A program made the translations under genes and the position numbers. A stretch of 64,000 bases of DNA from NCBI RefSeq assembly GCF_039909015.1, contig NZ_CP150919.1, positions 3,696,501 to 3,760,500 on the forward strand, given 5' to 3'. Position 1 is the stretch's first letter, and each line of letters opens with the position of its first letter. This document shows, in pieces, positions 55,484-64,000 of this stretch. The stretch is from Pseudomonas grandcourensis. GTDB lineage: Bacteria; Pseudomonadota; Gammaproteobacteria; Pseudomonadales; Pseudomonadaceae. The notes beneath the pieces are model-generated. The model made no database searches and had not been told where the DNA came from. It worked only from the letters and a program-made list of their open reading frames with translations.

Positions 55484-58400
55484 ATGTCCGATCGCAGCGT
55501 TCGCCTTCAAGCTCTCAAGCACGCCCTCAAAGAGCGCATCCTGATTCTCGATGGCGGTATGGGCACGATGATCCAGAGCTACAAGCTCGAAGAGCAGGAT
55601 TACCGTGGCAAACGCTTCGCTGACTGGCCAAGCGATGTCAAAGGCAACAACGACCTGTTGGTACTGACTCGCCCGGACGTGATTGGCGGCATTGAAAAAG
55701 CCTACCTGGACGCCGGCGCCGACATTCTGGAAACCAACACCTTCAACGCCACCCAGATTTCCCTGGCTGATTACGGCATGCAAGGCCTGGCGTATGAGTT
55801 AAACGTAGAGGGCGCACGCCTGGCGCGCAAGGTCGCCGACGCCAAGACTCTGGAAACCCCGGACAAGCCGCGCTTCGTTGCCGGCGTGCTCGGTCCTACA
55901 AGTCGCACCTGCTCGTTGTCCCCGGATGTGAACAACCCCGGCTACCGCAACGTGACCTTCGATGAACTGGTGGAGAACTACACCGAGTCCACCAAAGGCC
56001 TGATTGAAGGCGGCGCCGACCTGATCCTGATCGAAACCATTTTCGACACCCTCAACGCCAAGGCCGCGATCTTCGCCGTACAAGGCGTGTTCGAGGAATT
56101 GGGCATTGAATTGCCGATCATGATTTCCGGCACCATCACCGACGCCTCGGGCCGCACCCTGTCGGGCCAGACCACCGAAGCGTTCTGGAACTCCGTGGCC
56201 CACGCCAAGCCGATTTCCGTCGGCCTGAACTGCGCCCTCGGCGCCAGCGAGTTGCGCCCATACCTCGAAGAGCTGTCGAACAAGGCCAACACCCACGTTT
56301 CCGCGCACCCGAACGCCGGCCTGCCGAACGAGTTCGGCGAGTACGACGAATTGCCGTCGGAAACCGCCAAGGTCATCGAAGAGTTCGCCCAGAGCGGCTT
56401 CCTCAACATCGTCGGCGGCTGCTGCGGCACCACGCCGGGTCACATCGAAGCCATCGCCAAGGCCGTGGCCGGTTATGCGCCGCGCGAGATTCCGGACATT
56501 CCGAAAGCTTGCCGCCTCTCGGGCCTTGAGCCGTTCACCATCGATCGCAACTCGCTGTTCGTCAACGTCGGCGAGCGCACCAACATCACCGGTTCCGCCA
56601 AGTTCGCCCGCCTGATCCGTGAAGACAACTACACCGAAGCCCTGGAAGTCGCCCTGCAGCAGGTCGAAGCCGGCGCCCAGGTGATCGACATCAACATGGA
56701 CGAAGGGATGCTCGATTCGAAGAAGGCCATGGTGACCTTCCTCAATCTGATTGCCGGCGAACCGGACATCTCCCGCGTACCGATCATGATCGACTCCTCC
56801 AAGTGGGAAGTGATCGAAGCCGGCCTCAAGTGCATCCAGGGCAAGGGCATCGTCAACTCGATCAGCATGAAAGAAGGCGTCGAGCAGTTCATCCATCACG
56901 CCAAGCTGTGCAAGCGCTACGGCGCCGCCGTGGTGGTGATGGCCTTCGACGAAGCCGGCCAGGCCGACACCGAAGCGCGCAAGAAGGAAATCTGCAAACG
57001 CTCCTACGACATCCTGGTCAACGAAGTCGGCTTCCCGCCAGAAGACATCATCTTCGACCCGAACATCTTCGCCGTCGCCACTGGTATCGAAGAACACAAC
57101 AACTACGCCGTCGATTTCATCAATGCGTGCGCCTACATCCGTGATGAGCTGCCGTATGCGCTGACCTCCGGTGGCGTGTCCAACGTGTCGTTCTCGTTCC
57201 GTGGCAACAACCCGGTGCGCGAGGCGATCCACTCGGTGTTCCTGCTGTACGCGATCCGCGCCGGGCTGACCATGGGTATCGTCAACGCCGGGCAACTGGA
57301 GATCTACGACCAGATCCCGGTGGAACTGCGCGATGCCGTTGAAGACGTTGTTCTCAACCGCACCCCGGAAGGCACTGACGCCCTCCTCGCCATCGCCGAC
57401 AAATACAAGGGCGACGGCAGCGTCAAGGAAGCCGAGACCGAAGAGTGGCGCAACTGGGACGTCAACAAGCGTCTGGAGCACGCTCTGGTCAAGGGCATCA
57501 CCACCCACATCGTCGAAGACACCGAAGAGTCGCGCCAGTCCTTCGCTCGCCCGATCGAAGTGATCGAAGGCCCGCTGATGTCCGGCATGAACATCGTCGG
57601 CGACCTGTTCGGCGCCGGCAAAATGTTCCTGCCGCAGGTGGTGAAATCCGCCCGCGTCATGAAACAGGCCGTGGCCCACTTGATCCCGTTCATCGAACTT
57701 GAAAAAGGCGACAAACCGCAAGCCAAGGGCAAGATTCTGATGGCCACGGTGAAAGGCGATGTGCACGACATCGGCAAGAACATCGTTGGCGTGGTGTTGG
57801 GTTGCAACGGCTATGACATCGTCGACCTCGGCGTGATGGTGCCGGCGGAAAAAATCCTGCAAGTGGCCAAGGAACAGAAGTGCGACATCATTGGCCTGTC
57901 CGGTCTGATCACCCCGTCGCTGGATGAGATGGTCCACGTTGCCCGCGAAATGCAGCGCCAGGACTTCCACCTGCCGTTGATGATCGGTGGTGCCACCACC
58001 TCCAAGGCGCACACGGCGGTGAAGATCGAGCCCAAGTACAGCAACGATGCGGTGATCTACGTCACCGACGCCTCCCGCGCCGTGGGCGTGGCGACGCAGC
58101 TGCTGTCCAAGGAGCTCAAGGCCGGTTTCGTCGAGAAAACCCGCCAGGACTACATCGAAGTTCGCGAGCGCACCGCCAACCGCAGCGCCCGCACCGAGCG
58201 CCTGAGCTATGGCGCGGCCATCGCCAAGAAGCCGCAATTCGACTGGGCGGGCTACACGCCGGTCACGCCGACCTTCACCGGCACCCGGGTGCTGGACAAC
58301 ATCGACCTCAACGTTCTGGCCGAGTACATCGACTGGACGCCGTTCTTCATTTCCTGGGACCTGGCCGGCAAGTTCCCGCGCATCCTCCAGGACGAAGTGG

Positions 58401-59194
58401 TCGGTGAAGCCGCCACCTCGCTGTACAACGATGCCCGGGAAATGCTGACCAAACTGATCGACGAGAAGCTGATCAGCGCCCGCGCGGTATTCGGTTTCTG
58501 GCCGGCCAACCAGGTGCATGACGACGACATTGAGCTCTACGGCGATGACGGCAAGCCAATGGCCAAGCTGCATCACCTGCGCCAGCAGATCATCAAGACC
58601 GACGGCAAGCCGAACTTCTCCCTGGCCGACTTTGTTGCGCCAAAGGACAGCGAAGTGACTGACTACGTGGGTGGCTTCATCACCACCGCGGGGATCGGCG
58701 CCGAAGAAGTGGCCAAGGCCTACCAGGACGCCGGCGACGATTACAACTCGATCATGGTCAAGGCCCTGGCCGACCGTCTGGCCGAGGCCTGCGCCGAGTG
58801 GCTGCACCAGCAGGTGCGTAAGGACTACTGGGGTTACGCCAGGGATGAGGCGCTGGATAACGAAGCGCTGATCAAGGAGCAGTACAGCGGTATTCGTCCG
58901 GCACCGGGCTACCCGGCTTGCCCGGACCACACCGAGAAAGCCCAGCTGTTCGCCCTGCTCGACCCAGAAGCCCAGGAAATGCGCGCAGGCCGCAGCGGCG
59001 TGTTCCTCACTGAACACTACGCGATGTTCCCGGCGGCAGCGGTCAGCGGCTGGTACTTCGCTCACCCGCAAGCGCAATACTTTGCCGTGGGCAAAGTCGA
59101 CAAGGACCAGGTGCAGAGCTACACCTCGCGTAAAGGCCAGGAATTGAGCGTGACCGAACGCTGGCTGGCGCCGAACCTGGGTTACGACAACTAA
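55484..59194 (+). CDS. metH: Cobalamin-dependent methionine synthase
   Basis: It transfers the methyl group of 5-methyltetrahydrofolate to homocysteine through methylcobalamin. The 1236-residue protein has all modules. The homocysteine-binding barrel has zinc Cys residues in [10 protein letters not shown] and [10 protein letters not shown]. The folate domain has [16 protein letters not shown]. The cobalamin domain has the cobalt-ligand His in [12 protein letters not shown]. The SAM-binding reactivation domain is C-terminal, ending [11 protein letters not shown]. It links functionally to the riboswitch-controlled cobalamin genes nearby. A MetR box lies upstream. Confidence 0.97.
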   Translation: MSDRSVRLQALKHALKERILILDGGMGTMIQSYKLEEQDYRGKRFADWPSDVKGNNDLLVLTRPDVIGGIEKAYLDAGADILETNTFNATQISLADYGMQGLAYELNVEGARLARKVADAKTLETPDKPRFVAGVLGPTSRTCSLSPDVNNPGYRNVTFDELVENYTESTKGLIEGGADLILIETIFDTLNAKAAIFAVQGVFEELGIELPIMISGTITDASGRTLSGQTTEAFWNSVAHAKPISVGLNCALGASELRPYLEELSNKANTHVSAHPNAGLPNEFGEYDELPSETAKVIEEFAQSGFLNIVGGCCGTTPGHIEAIAKAVAGYAPREIPDIPKACRLSGLEPFTIDRNSLFVNVGERTNITGSAKFARLIREDNYTEALEVALQQVEAGAQVIDINMDEGMLDSKKAMVTFLNLIAGEPDISRVPIMIDSSKWEVIEAGLKCIQGKGIVNSISMKEGVEQFIHHAKLCKRYGAAVVVMAFDEAGQADTEARKKEICKRSYDILVNEVGFPPEDIIFDPNIFAVATGIEEHNNYAVDFINACAYIRDELPYALTSGGVSNVSFSFRGNNPVREAIHSVFLLYAIRAGLTMGIVNAGQLEIYDQIPVELRDAVEDVVLNRTPEGTDALLAIADKYKGDGSVKEAETEEWRNWDVNKRLEHALVKGITTHIVEDTEESRQSFARPIEVIEGPLMSGMNIVGDLFGAGKMFLPQVVKSARVMKQAVAHLIPFIELEKGDKPQAKGKILMATVKGDVHDIGKNIVGVVLGCNGYDIVDLGVMVPAEKILQVAKEQKCDIIGLSGLITPSLDEMVHVAREMQRQDFHLPLMIGGATTSKAHTAVKIEPKYSNDAVIYVTDASRAVGVATQLLSKELKAGFVEKTRQDYIEVRERTANRSARTERLSYGAAIAKKPQFDWAGYTPVTPTFTGTRVLDNIDLNVLAEYIDWTPFFISWDLAGKFPRILQDEVVGEAATSLYNDAREMLTKLIDEKLISARAVFGFWPANQVHDDDIELYGDDGKPMAKLHHLRQQIIKTDGKPNFSLADFVAPKDSEVTDYVGGFITTAGIGAEEVAKAYQDAGDDYNSIMVKALADRLAEACAEWLHQQVRKDYWGYARDEALDNEALIKEQYSGIRPAPGYPACPDHTEKAQLFALLDPEAQEMRAGRSGVFLTEHYAMFPAAAVSGWYFAHPQAQYFAVGKVDKDQVQSYTSRKGQELSVTERWLAPNLGYDN

Positions 59195-59234
59195 ACAGCA
59201 TTGCCAACCACTGCATTGTGGTTGGCAAGGCTTC

Positions 59235-59324
59235 TGTGGGAGCGAACCTGCTCGCGAAAGTGGTCTATCAGTCAACATCGATGTTGAATGTTATTCCGCA
59301 ATCGCGAGCAGGCTCGCTCCTACA
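59235..59324. repeat. REPIN (type 1 REP pair)
   Basis: Inverted arms 59235-59258 and 59301-59324 carry type 1 cores with a few mismatches between arms. It lies between the convergent metH and NEL-protein genes. Confidence 0.87.
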
Positions 59325-59344
59325 ATAGTTAACCAGGGGCTGAT

Positions 59345-62300
59345 TCAGCTGTTCCTTGCCAATGTCCCCGGCTGTGGCTCCCCACCCGCTACCTCCTTGC
59401 GGGACAACTCGATCATCTTCGCGTTGCGCGCCGCCGTCTGTTCGAACATCTGAGTCAAAAGAGCAGCGTCATCAACACCGTCATCCTCCGCCGCCTGACT
59501 TTCCGCCTCATCAAGTGCCGCGAACTCTTCAGGGTATTTCTCCTTGAGATAACTCACCCAATAGTCGCGCTGGATCAAGTCTTCGAAAAACCCGTCGGAC
59601 CGTTCCGCATTGACGATTTCCACGCGCGCGTCCGCCAATTGTTGCCGCGTAACGCCCGAGGCATAGGTCATGTGCTTCGGCTGCCCCGGCAGGACAAGGC
59701 CGTCATCCCAGCCCTCCGTCAGGCCGATTCGATAACCCAGGCGCACCTCGGCCTCATCCTCACCGGTTTGCGCCGCGGCCTTGGTCGCCAGATCATCGAT
59801 CTTGTCCAGTCGAAACAGCTGCCTGGAGAGTTTCAGCAGTGCCTGGCCCTTCACACTCAGGCCCCCAGGCGGAATGTCGAGCAAGGCATTGTGGGTGAAC
59901 ACCTTGCTTTCCAGCCCGCTGAACGTGAGGATTCGCCCGTCGACACAGGTGCCATGGGTACTCGAACTGGCGAACAGCACTTCCCGAAGTTCGCTGTTGC
60001 CGGCCGCGGCTTCCATCACGGTCCAGACCCGTCGCGTCAAATCGGCACTGGCCACCCGAAACTCCTGAGTGTCCTGCAATCGCGAGAGCAAATGAAAGAA
60101 CGCCGCATTGTCCGGCTCGGCCGCCAGCTGATTCCAGATTTCGCTTTTACCGGCCAGTTCCTCCGGGGGCACATTGGCCAGCCAAGGGGCCTGTTGTGTG
60201 GAATCAGGCTCAACGTCAGGGAGCTCTTCATCCGACTCGACGCTGTCACTGTCGTCCTGGTCGTGAGCGTCATCCAGCAATTCGTCGAGTTCAGCCCGCG
60301 AGAGCCCAAGCACCGTATCCCGCGCTCCTGAATCACGGTAAGCCCTCAAGCGCTCGAGACTCTCAAGCGCCAGGTTGTTGTCGCTCAGATCGATGCCGAT
60401 CATCAGGACGTTGTGATCGCCATCCAGAGCCTGCGCCGGAACCGATGTGATCTCGTTACCACTCAGATTCAGGACTCTGAGGCGGGAGGTCTCCAGCACG
60501 CCGCCCGGCCATTGCGTCAGATTGTTATTGCGCAGATCGAGTGTCACCAGTGCTTCGAAAACGTCGAGATCGAAGGACTCCAGTTCGTTGTAGCCCAGGT
60601 CAAGCCGGTTCAGGCGCTCCAGATTGCTCAACGAAGCGTACAGGTGTTCGGCATCGCTCAGCCGGTTCGAAGACAGTTCCAGGCGCTCGAGCATCCCCAT
60701 GTGCGGGACCGGCTCGGGTATGGCCTCCAGCTCATTGCCATTGAGTTCCAGGGTCTTGAGCCGGGTAAAAGCGCTGAGGAACCCGTCGGAGCCTGTCCGG
60801 GTCAGTTTTACACCGGTCAGATTCAGCCTGCCGACGTGCTCGAACGTTGCCGGCATCTCCGGGAGATCGCCCAGTTGCAGACCGCTCAGATCCAAAACGG
60901 CATTGGCAACGCCCTGCACACCGGTCAGGCCCTGGCGCCAGCATTCGAGGATGCGCAAGGCGCCCAGCCTGCGAATGCTTGAAGACATCATCCAACCTGT
61001 GCCGCGGGCTCCTCGTGTGAAGATCCAGCCGTTCAACTGACGCGTAAGCGCTTCGTAGGTCTGTTCCCAACCAGCAAGACGCGCGCTGATTTGCACCTCG
61101 CTTGCCCCGCCCTCGCGCATCTGTTCCAGCGCTTGCAAGGCTTCATCATCCGCCAGTGTCGGCTTCAAACGTTGCAGACGCCTTGTGAAAACCTCGGCCC
61201 CTTCTCCCGCCGGAATCTCAGGCAGCGCCAGCAAATGCTGCGCAATGGAAAGCCCACTCTCGGACGGCGGGAACCCGAGCGGTATCGGCTCCATGGCGAA
61301 CTGCTGCAGGGCACCCTCTGGCAGCACCCTGGCAACTTCTATTTGGTGCCAGGCGGTCCGGAGCATTGCACCGGCCTGAGGGGTCAAGGGCGAGCCGCCG
61401 AGATTGGTTTTGAGCAACACCTCATTTTCCAGCACCGCCGCCGGCAGCTCGGAAATCTTGCTGTCGCGCAAATCCAGCCAGGTCAACTCCGGCAAATCCT
61501 GGGCACCTGCCGGCCACTCCCGCAGCCCTGTCGCGCGCAGGTTCAAGGCCTTGAGGTGAGTCATTGCGCTGACGTCCAGGGTGTTCAGGGGGTTGCTGCT
61601 CAGGTCCAGATGTTCAAGCGTTTGCAACCCATCGAGACCTTGCTGTACTCCCGGATCGACAACAATCCCGTTACTGGAGAGATCCAGCTGGGTCAACTTT
61701 CCGAGATCGTCGGGACCGATGGGAATTTCGCTCAGGCTGCAACTGCGCAAGTCGAGTGTTTGAAGTCCGGTAAACCCGCGGATGAAACCGCGAATCTGTG
61801 CTGCCGGTGCCTTGCTTCCCCTCAAATACAGCGTTTGCACCTCCGGGAAAGCACCGGCCGGCAGCTCGGGAAAATCACTCAGCCCCAGATTGGGCAAGTC
61901 CAGCACCGAAGCATTGACCGTAGCGCCGTAGCGTTTGAATACGCCGTTGCGCCAGCAGGCTCTCAGGGAATTTGCCGCTAATGTCCGACCTGTCATTTCG
62001 TTGATCGCTGTCGGCATTTCGCGCACACGATAGGACCAGTCATTGAGGTTGCGGTTGAGTGCATGGTGCTGATCACTCAAGGCTTCGATCGCCCCGTACC
62101 TCGCCTCGGCATCCTGCCACTGCTCGACAAAACGATTGAACAAGGCCTCGTGATTCTCGTTGAGACCCTCGCCAAGTCGTCTCAACTCACCCTTGCTGTA
62201 ATCCCTGACCATTTCCTCGAGATCGACAAGGTGTGGAGATTGCATTTTGGCGTACTCATATGCCGGCCTGAAATTTTCACGAAGGACATTCGACCAGTCC

Positions 62301-64000
62301 AGCGACAGTCCGGACCAGAGCTTTTCATGTCCGTTGAAAATGCCCTCGGGCAAGGTCCTGATCCCCGTGCCCTTGAGGTTCAATCGCTCAAGTCGCGGCA
62401 GTTCGAGAACTCCGGCGGGCCATTCAAACAACGAAGGTGCCAGCACTTCCAGCCGACGCAGATTGCGCAACTGGCTGACATCCAGCGCAATCGGCGTGAA
62501 CCCCGAACAATAGACATTAAGGTCCTCAAGCCTGGTCAACGCGCTCAGCCTCGATGGCATGTCGGCAGCGTAGGGAGCCGCTGAATACAGGCTCAGATCA
62601 GTGAGTTCCGGCATCCTGCCGATGACCTCGGGCACATTGCTGAACTGGTTGCCCGTGGCGTTGATACGCAGCTTTCTCAACCTGGGGAAATTCGCCAACA
62701 GTGCATCGGCATTGGCATCGGTGATGCACTTGCCCCGGACGTACAGATCCCGCACATGGGAAAAATCCGCCGACAACGAAGGCAGCGCCTCGTCGCAGGT
62801 CAGGTCAAGCAATGTGAAGCGCGCTTGCTCCGCGGCCAACGGCGAGTTGCGCCAGCTATCCTTGAGACTCTGCGCGACCGAGGCCTTGCCGCCCAGCATG
62901 CGCTCCAGGGCAGAGCTCGGTGATGGCTCGCCTACCCAATGATCGAGTGTCGCCTCCAGCGTCTGCCACTCGCGCAGGCGGGCCTGCAACAAACCGTAAA
63001 TCTGCGCATCGGTTTTTCCTGCACGCAAATGCGCCAGGATAAATCCGTCGGCCTGCTGTTCAGTCAGCGCCGGATAGACATCCCGAACCCGTATCGCCAG
63101 CGAAGGGTTGATCCCTTGCCCGCGCCCGCTGGCGTAGTAACCCACCAACCGTTCGTTGACCCGAACCGGAGGCTTGAACGTCGCCTGCTTGCCGATGCGT
63201 GTCTCCAAACGTTGTGCCAGCTCGGCACGATGGGTGGTGGCATAGTCGATGATTGCCGTGCGCAACTGGCTGCCCTGAGCCACATGGGGAACACCCAGCG
63301 CCTGGCGCGCCGAGTCGGGCAAGGCATGCATGATCGACGGGTAAAAGTTGTCGCCATTTCGAGGAATGCTGTTGAGCTCCTCGCCGCGCTCATCAAACGC
63401 CTGGTAAGCCGGTCCTTTCTTGACCACGTATTTGCGCGTGACGGCAGTCTGACTGCCAATGCCATCGATCAGCGGCCCCTCGACGTGACCGTCGCGCACT
63501 TCCAGGCGCACGCCGTCGGACCAGCCCGGCAGTTTTTCCAGGGAATGCAGTGCCAGCCATCGGCTGTCCGCCGACGCCATACGGTCTAGATGCAAGCCGG
63601 CAAAGGCTCGATTGACACGCCCTTGTCGTGCATACCAGCGGCCCTCCTCAAGCATGTTCAAGGGAATCCGCCGCGTCGTTTGCCACCGCGCCAGTTCTTC
63701 GGCATTGGCATCGAGCAACACCCTGTTGGCAGCGGATTCACTGAGCCCCGGGCAAGCACGCTGCAGCATCGCCACCGGTCCCTTGACCGCCTCGGTGTTC
63801 CCCGGGCCAGCCTCGAACGCCGACAACAACTCAGCCAGCCCGGGAGGTGGAGGCAGATGATCGAGGTGCATCTTGCGCAGGGCACTGTCACGGGTACCGC
63901 TGGCATCGGCGATGGTGAGCAGTTGTTCGTCGGTCAGGCCCTCGGTTCCATGGCCCATGCGCCGCAACAGGGTCAGGCGATCCCACTCAAGAGGACGTTC
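59345..64000 (-). CDS. Giant LRR protein with C-terminal NEL E3 ubiquitin ligase domain (5' end outside window)
   Basis: The frame is open to the window edge, so at least 1551 C-terminal residues are seen. Counting from the codon at 63965-63967, there are three modules, each a helical segment ending in an Arg-containing WR motif followed by leucine-rich repeats: about 330-550 (SWR), 617-870 (CWR) and 965-1210 (CWR). After an acidic linker (QDDSDSVESDEELPDVE) comes a NEL domain (about 1275-1535) with VMEAAAGNSELREVLF and the catalytic CxD as C1341-V-D1343 in THGTCVDGR. IpaH/SspH effectors have the same order, GTCEDR included, and ubiquitinate host proteins. The N-terminal part visible resembles large toxin-like pseudomonad NEL proteins. 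No secretion genes or chaperone are adjacent. Confidence 0.9.
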   Translation of the reverse strand, partial: ERPLEWDRLTLLRRMGHGTEGLTDEQLLTIADASGTRDSALRKMHLDHLPPPPGLAELLSAFEAGPGNTEAVKGPVAMLQRACPGLSESAANRVLLDANAEELARWQTTRRIPLNMLEEGRWYARQGRVNRAFAGLHLDRMASADSRWLALHSLEKLPGWSDGVRLEVRDGHVEGPLIDGIGSQTAVTRKYVVKKGPAYQAFDERGEELNSIPRNGDNFYPSIMHALPDSARQALGVPHVAQGSQLRTAIIDYATTHRAELAQRLETRIGKQATFKPPVRVNERLVGYYASGRGQGINPSLAIRVRDVYPALTEQQADGFILAHLRAGKTDAQIYGLLQARLREWQTLEATLDHWVGEPSPSSALERMLGGKASVAQSLKDSWRNSPLAAEQARFTLLDLTCDEALPSLSADFSHVRDLYVRGKCITDANADALLANFPRLRKLRINATGNQFSNVPEVIGRMPELTDLSLYSAAPYAADMPSRLSALTRLEDLNVYCSGFTPIALDVSQLRNLRRLEVLAPSLFEWPAGVLELPRLERLNLKGTGIRTLPEGIFNGHEKLWSGLSLDWSNVLRENFRPAYEYAKMQSPHLVDLEEMVRDYSKGELRRLGEGLNENHEALFNRFVEQWQDAEARYGAIEALSDQHHALNRNLNDWSYRVREMPTAINEMTGRTLAANSLRACWRNGVFKRYGATVNASVLDLPNLGLSDFPELPAGAFPEVQTLYLRGSKAPAAQIRGFIRGFTGLQTLDLRSCSLSEIPIGPDDLGKLTQLDLSSNGIVVDPGVQQGLDGLQTLEHLDLSSNPLNTLDVSAMTHLKALNLRATGLREWPAGAQDLPELTWLDLRDSKISELPAAVLENEVLLKTNLGGSPLTPQAGAMLRTAWHQIEVARVLPEGALQQFAMEPIPLGFPPSESGLSIAQHLLALPEIPAGEGAEVFTRRLQRLKPTLADDEALQALEQMREGGASEVQISARLAGWEQTYEALTRQLNGWIFTRGARGTGWMMSSSIRRLGALRILECWRQGLTGVQGVANAVLDLSGLQLGDLPEMPATFEHVGRLNLTGVKLTRTGSDGFLSAFTRLKTLELNGNELEAIPEPVPHMGMLERLELSSNRLSDAEHLYASLSNLERLNRLDLGYNELESFDLDVFEALVTLDLRNNNLTQWPGGVLETSRLRVLNLSGNEITSVPAQALDGDHNVLMIGIDLSDNNLALESLERLRAYRDSGARDTVLGLSRAELDELLDDAHDQDDSDSVESDEELPDVEPDSTQQAPWLANVPPEELAGKSEIWNQLAAEPDNAAFFHLLSRLQDTQEFRVASADLTRRVWTVMEAAAGNSELREVLFASSSTHGTCVDGRILTFSGLESKVFTHNALLDIPPGGLSVKGQALLKLSRQLFRLDKIDDLATKAAAQTGEDEAEVRLGYRIGLTEGWDDGLVLPGQPKHMTYASGVTRQQLADARVEIVNAERSDGFFEDLIQRDYWVSYLKEKYPEEFAALDEAESQAAEDDGVDDAALLTQMFEQTAARNAKMIELSRKEVAGGEPQPGTLARNS

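Noticed and set aside
55799..59278. A 1159-codon open frame antisense to metH
   Set aside because: It is a mirror of high-GC codon bias opposite a fully conserved methionine synthase. It has no recognisable domain and no ribosome site that stands out.

Overview
The window is chromosomal DNA of a fluorescent-group Pseudomonas. The evidence is the gacA-uvrC-pgsA-tRNA block with a TTG-started gacA, high-GC codon use, dense Pseudomonas-type REP/REPIN palindromes, and an aerobic cobalamin pathway built on CobN with ChlI/ChlD. Almost all of it is intact, tightly packed core or accessory chromosome. I see no complete phage, insertion sequence or CRISPR array. The only mobile-element trace is the tail of a tyrosine recombinase beside tRNA-Leu.

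Layout. 1-783: remains of an island edge, with a frameshifted small secreted-protein gene carrying in-frame octapeptide repeats and an integrase 3' fragment. 790-4391 (minus): tRNA-Leu, tRNA-Cys, tRNA-Gly, pgsA, uvrC, gacA. 4489-5720: a GNAT acetyltransferase coupled to a nitrilase-family hydrolase. 5883-7428: a DAHP synthase gene preceded by two tandem mini-ORFs full of Phe/Tyr/Trp codons that flank an intrinsic terminator, which is a probable attenuation system. 7486-10153: a three-domain hypothetical protein, a cytoplasmic family I.1-type lipase and a parvulin. 10289-15832: a YejABEF-type peptide ABC importer. 15897-21824: a 3-hydroxybutyrate locus (HbcR-like sigma54 activator, a matching -24/-12 promoter, GntP-family permease, BdhA, acetoacetyl-CoA synthetase). 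22028-24909: a soluble hybrid histidine kinase and a second parvulin.

25088-31749 (minus) is a polar amino-acid ABC importer with RidA, an IclR regulator, a DSD1/D-threonine-aldolase-fold enzyme whose metal motif is HxC as in zinc D-serine dehydratase, and a KDG kinase. It is probably a D-hydroxyamino-acid utilisation operon. 32122-40549 is a five-gene overlapping cluster resembling the E. coli phage-N4-receptor polysaccharide system: WecB/NfrC epimerase, NfrB with c-di-GMP-binding MshEN repeats, NfrA, a DUF4434/YbcH-like protein and a membrane diguanylate cyclase of its own. 40623-42327 is a divergent MerR regulator/old yellow enzyme pair sharing a MerR-type operator.

42474-52258 is the cobalamin region. 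Two divergent cobalamin riboswitches control cobW-cobN-chlI-chlD (minus) and cbtB-cbtA-cobE-cobM (plus), and cobN carries a complete REPIN inserted in frame. 52329-59194 holds nfuA, cti and cobalamin-dependent metH, the latter behind a consensus MetR box. The window ends in a gene open at its 5' side (59345 to beyond 64000) for a giant protein with three repeated helical-plus-LRR modules and a C-terminal NEL E3 ubiquitin ligase domain with its catalytic Cys.

The points most worth following up are the double aromatic leader upstream of DAHP synthase, the self-contained c-di-GMP/N4-glycan-like cluster, the NEL ligase, the REPIN inside cobN, and the frameshifted octapeptide gene at the island edge.
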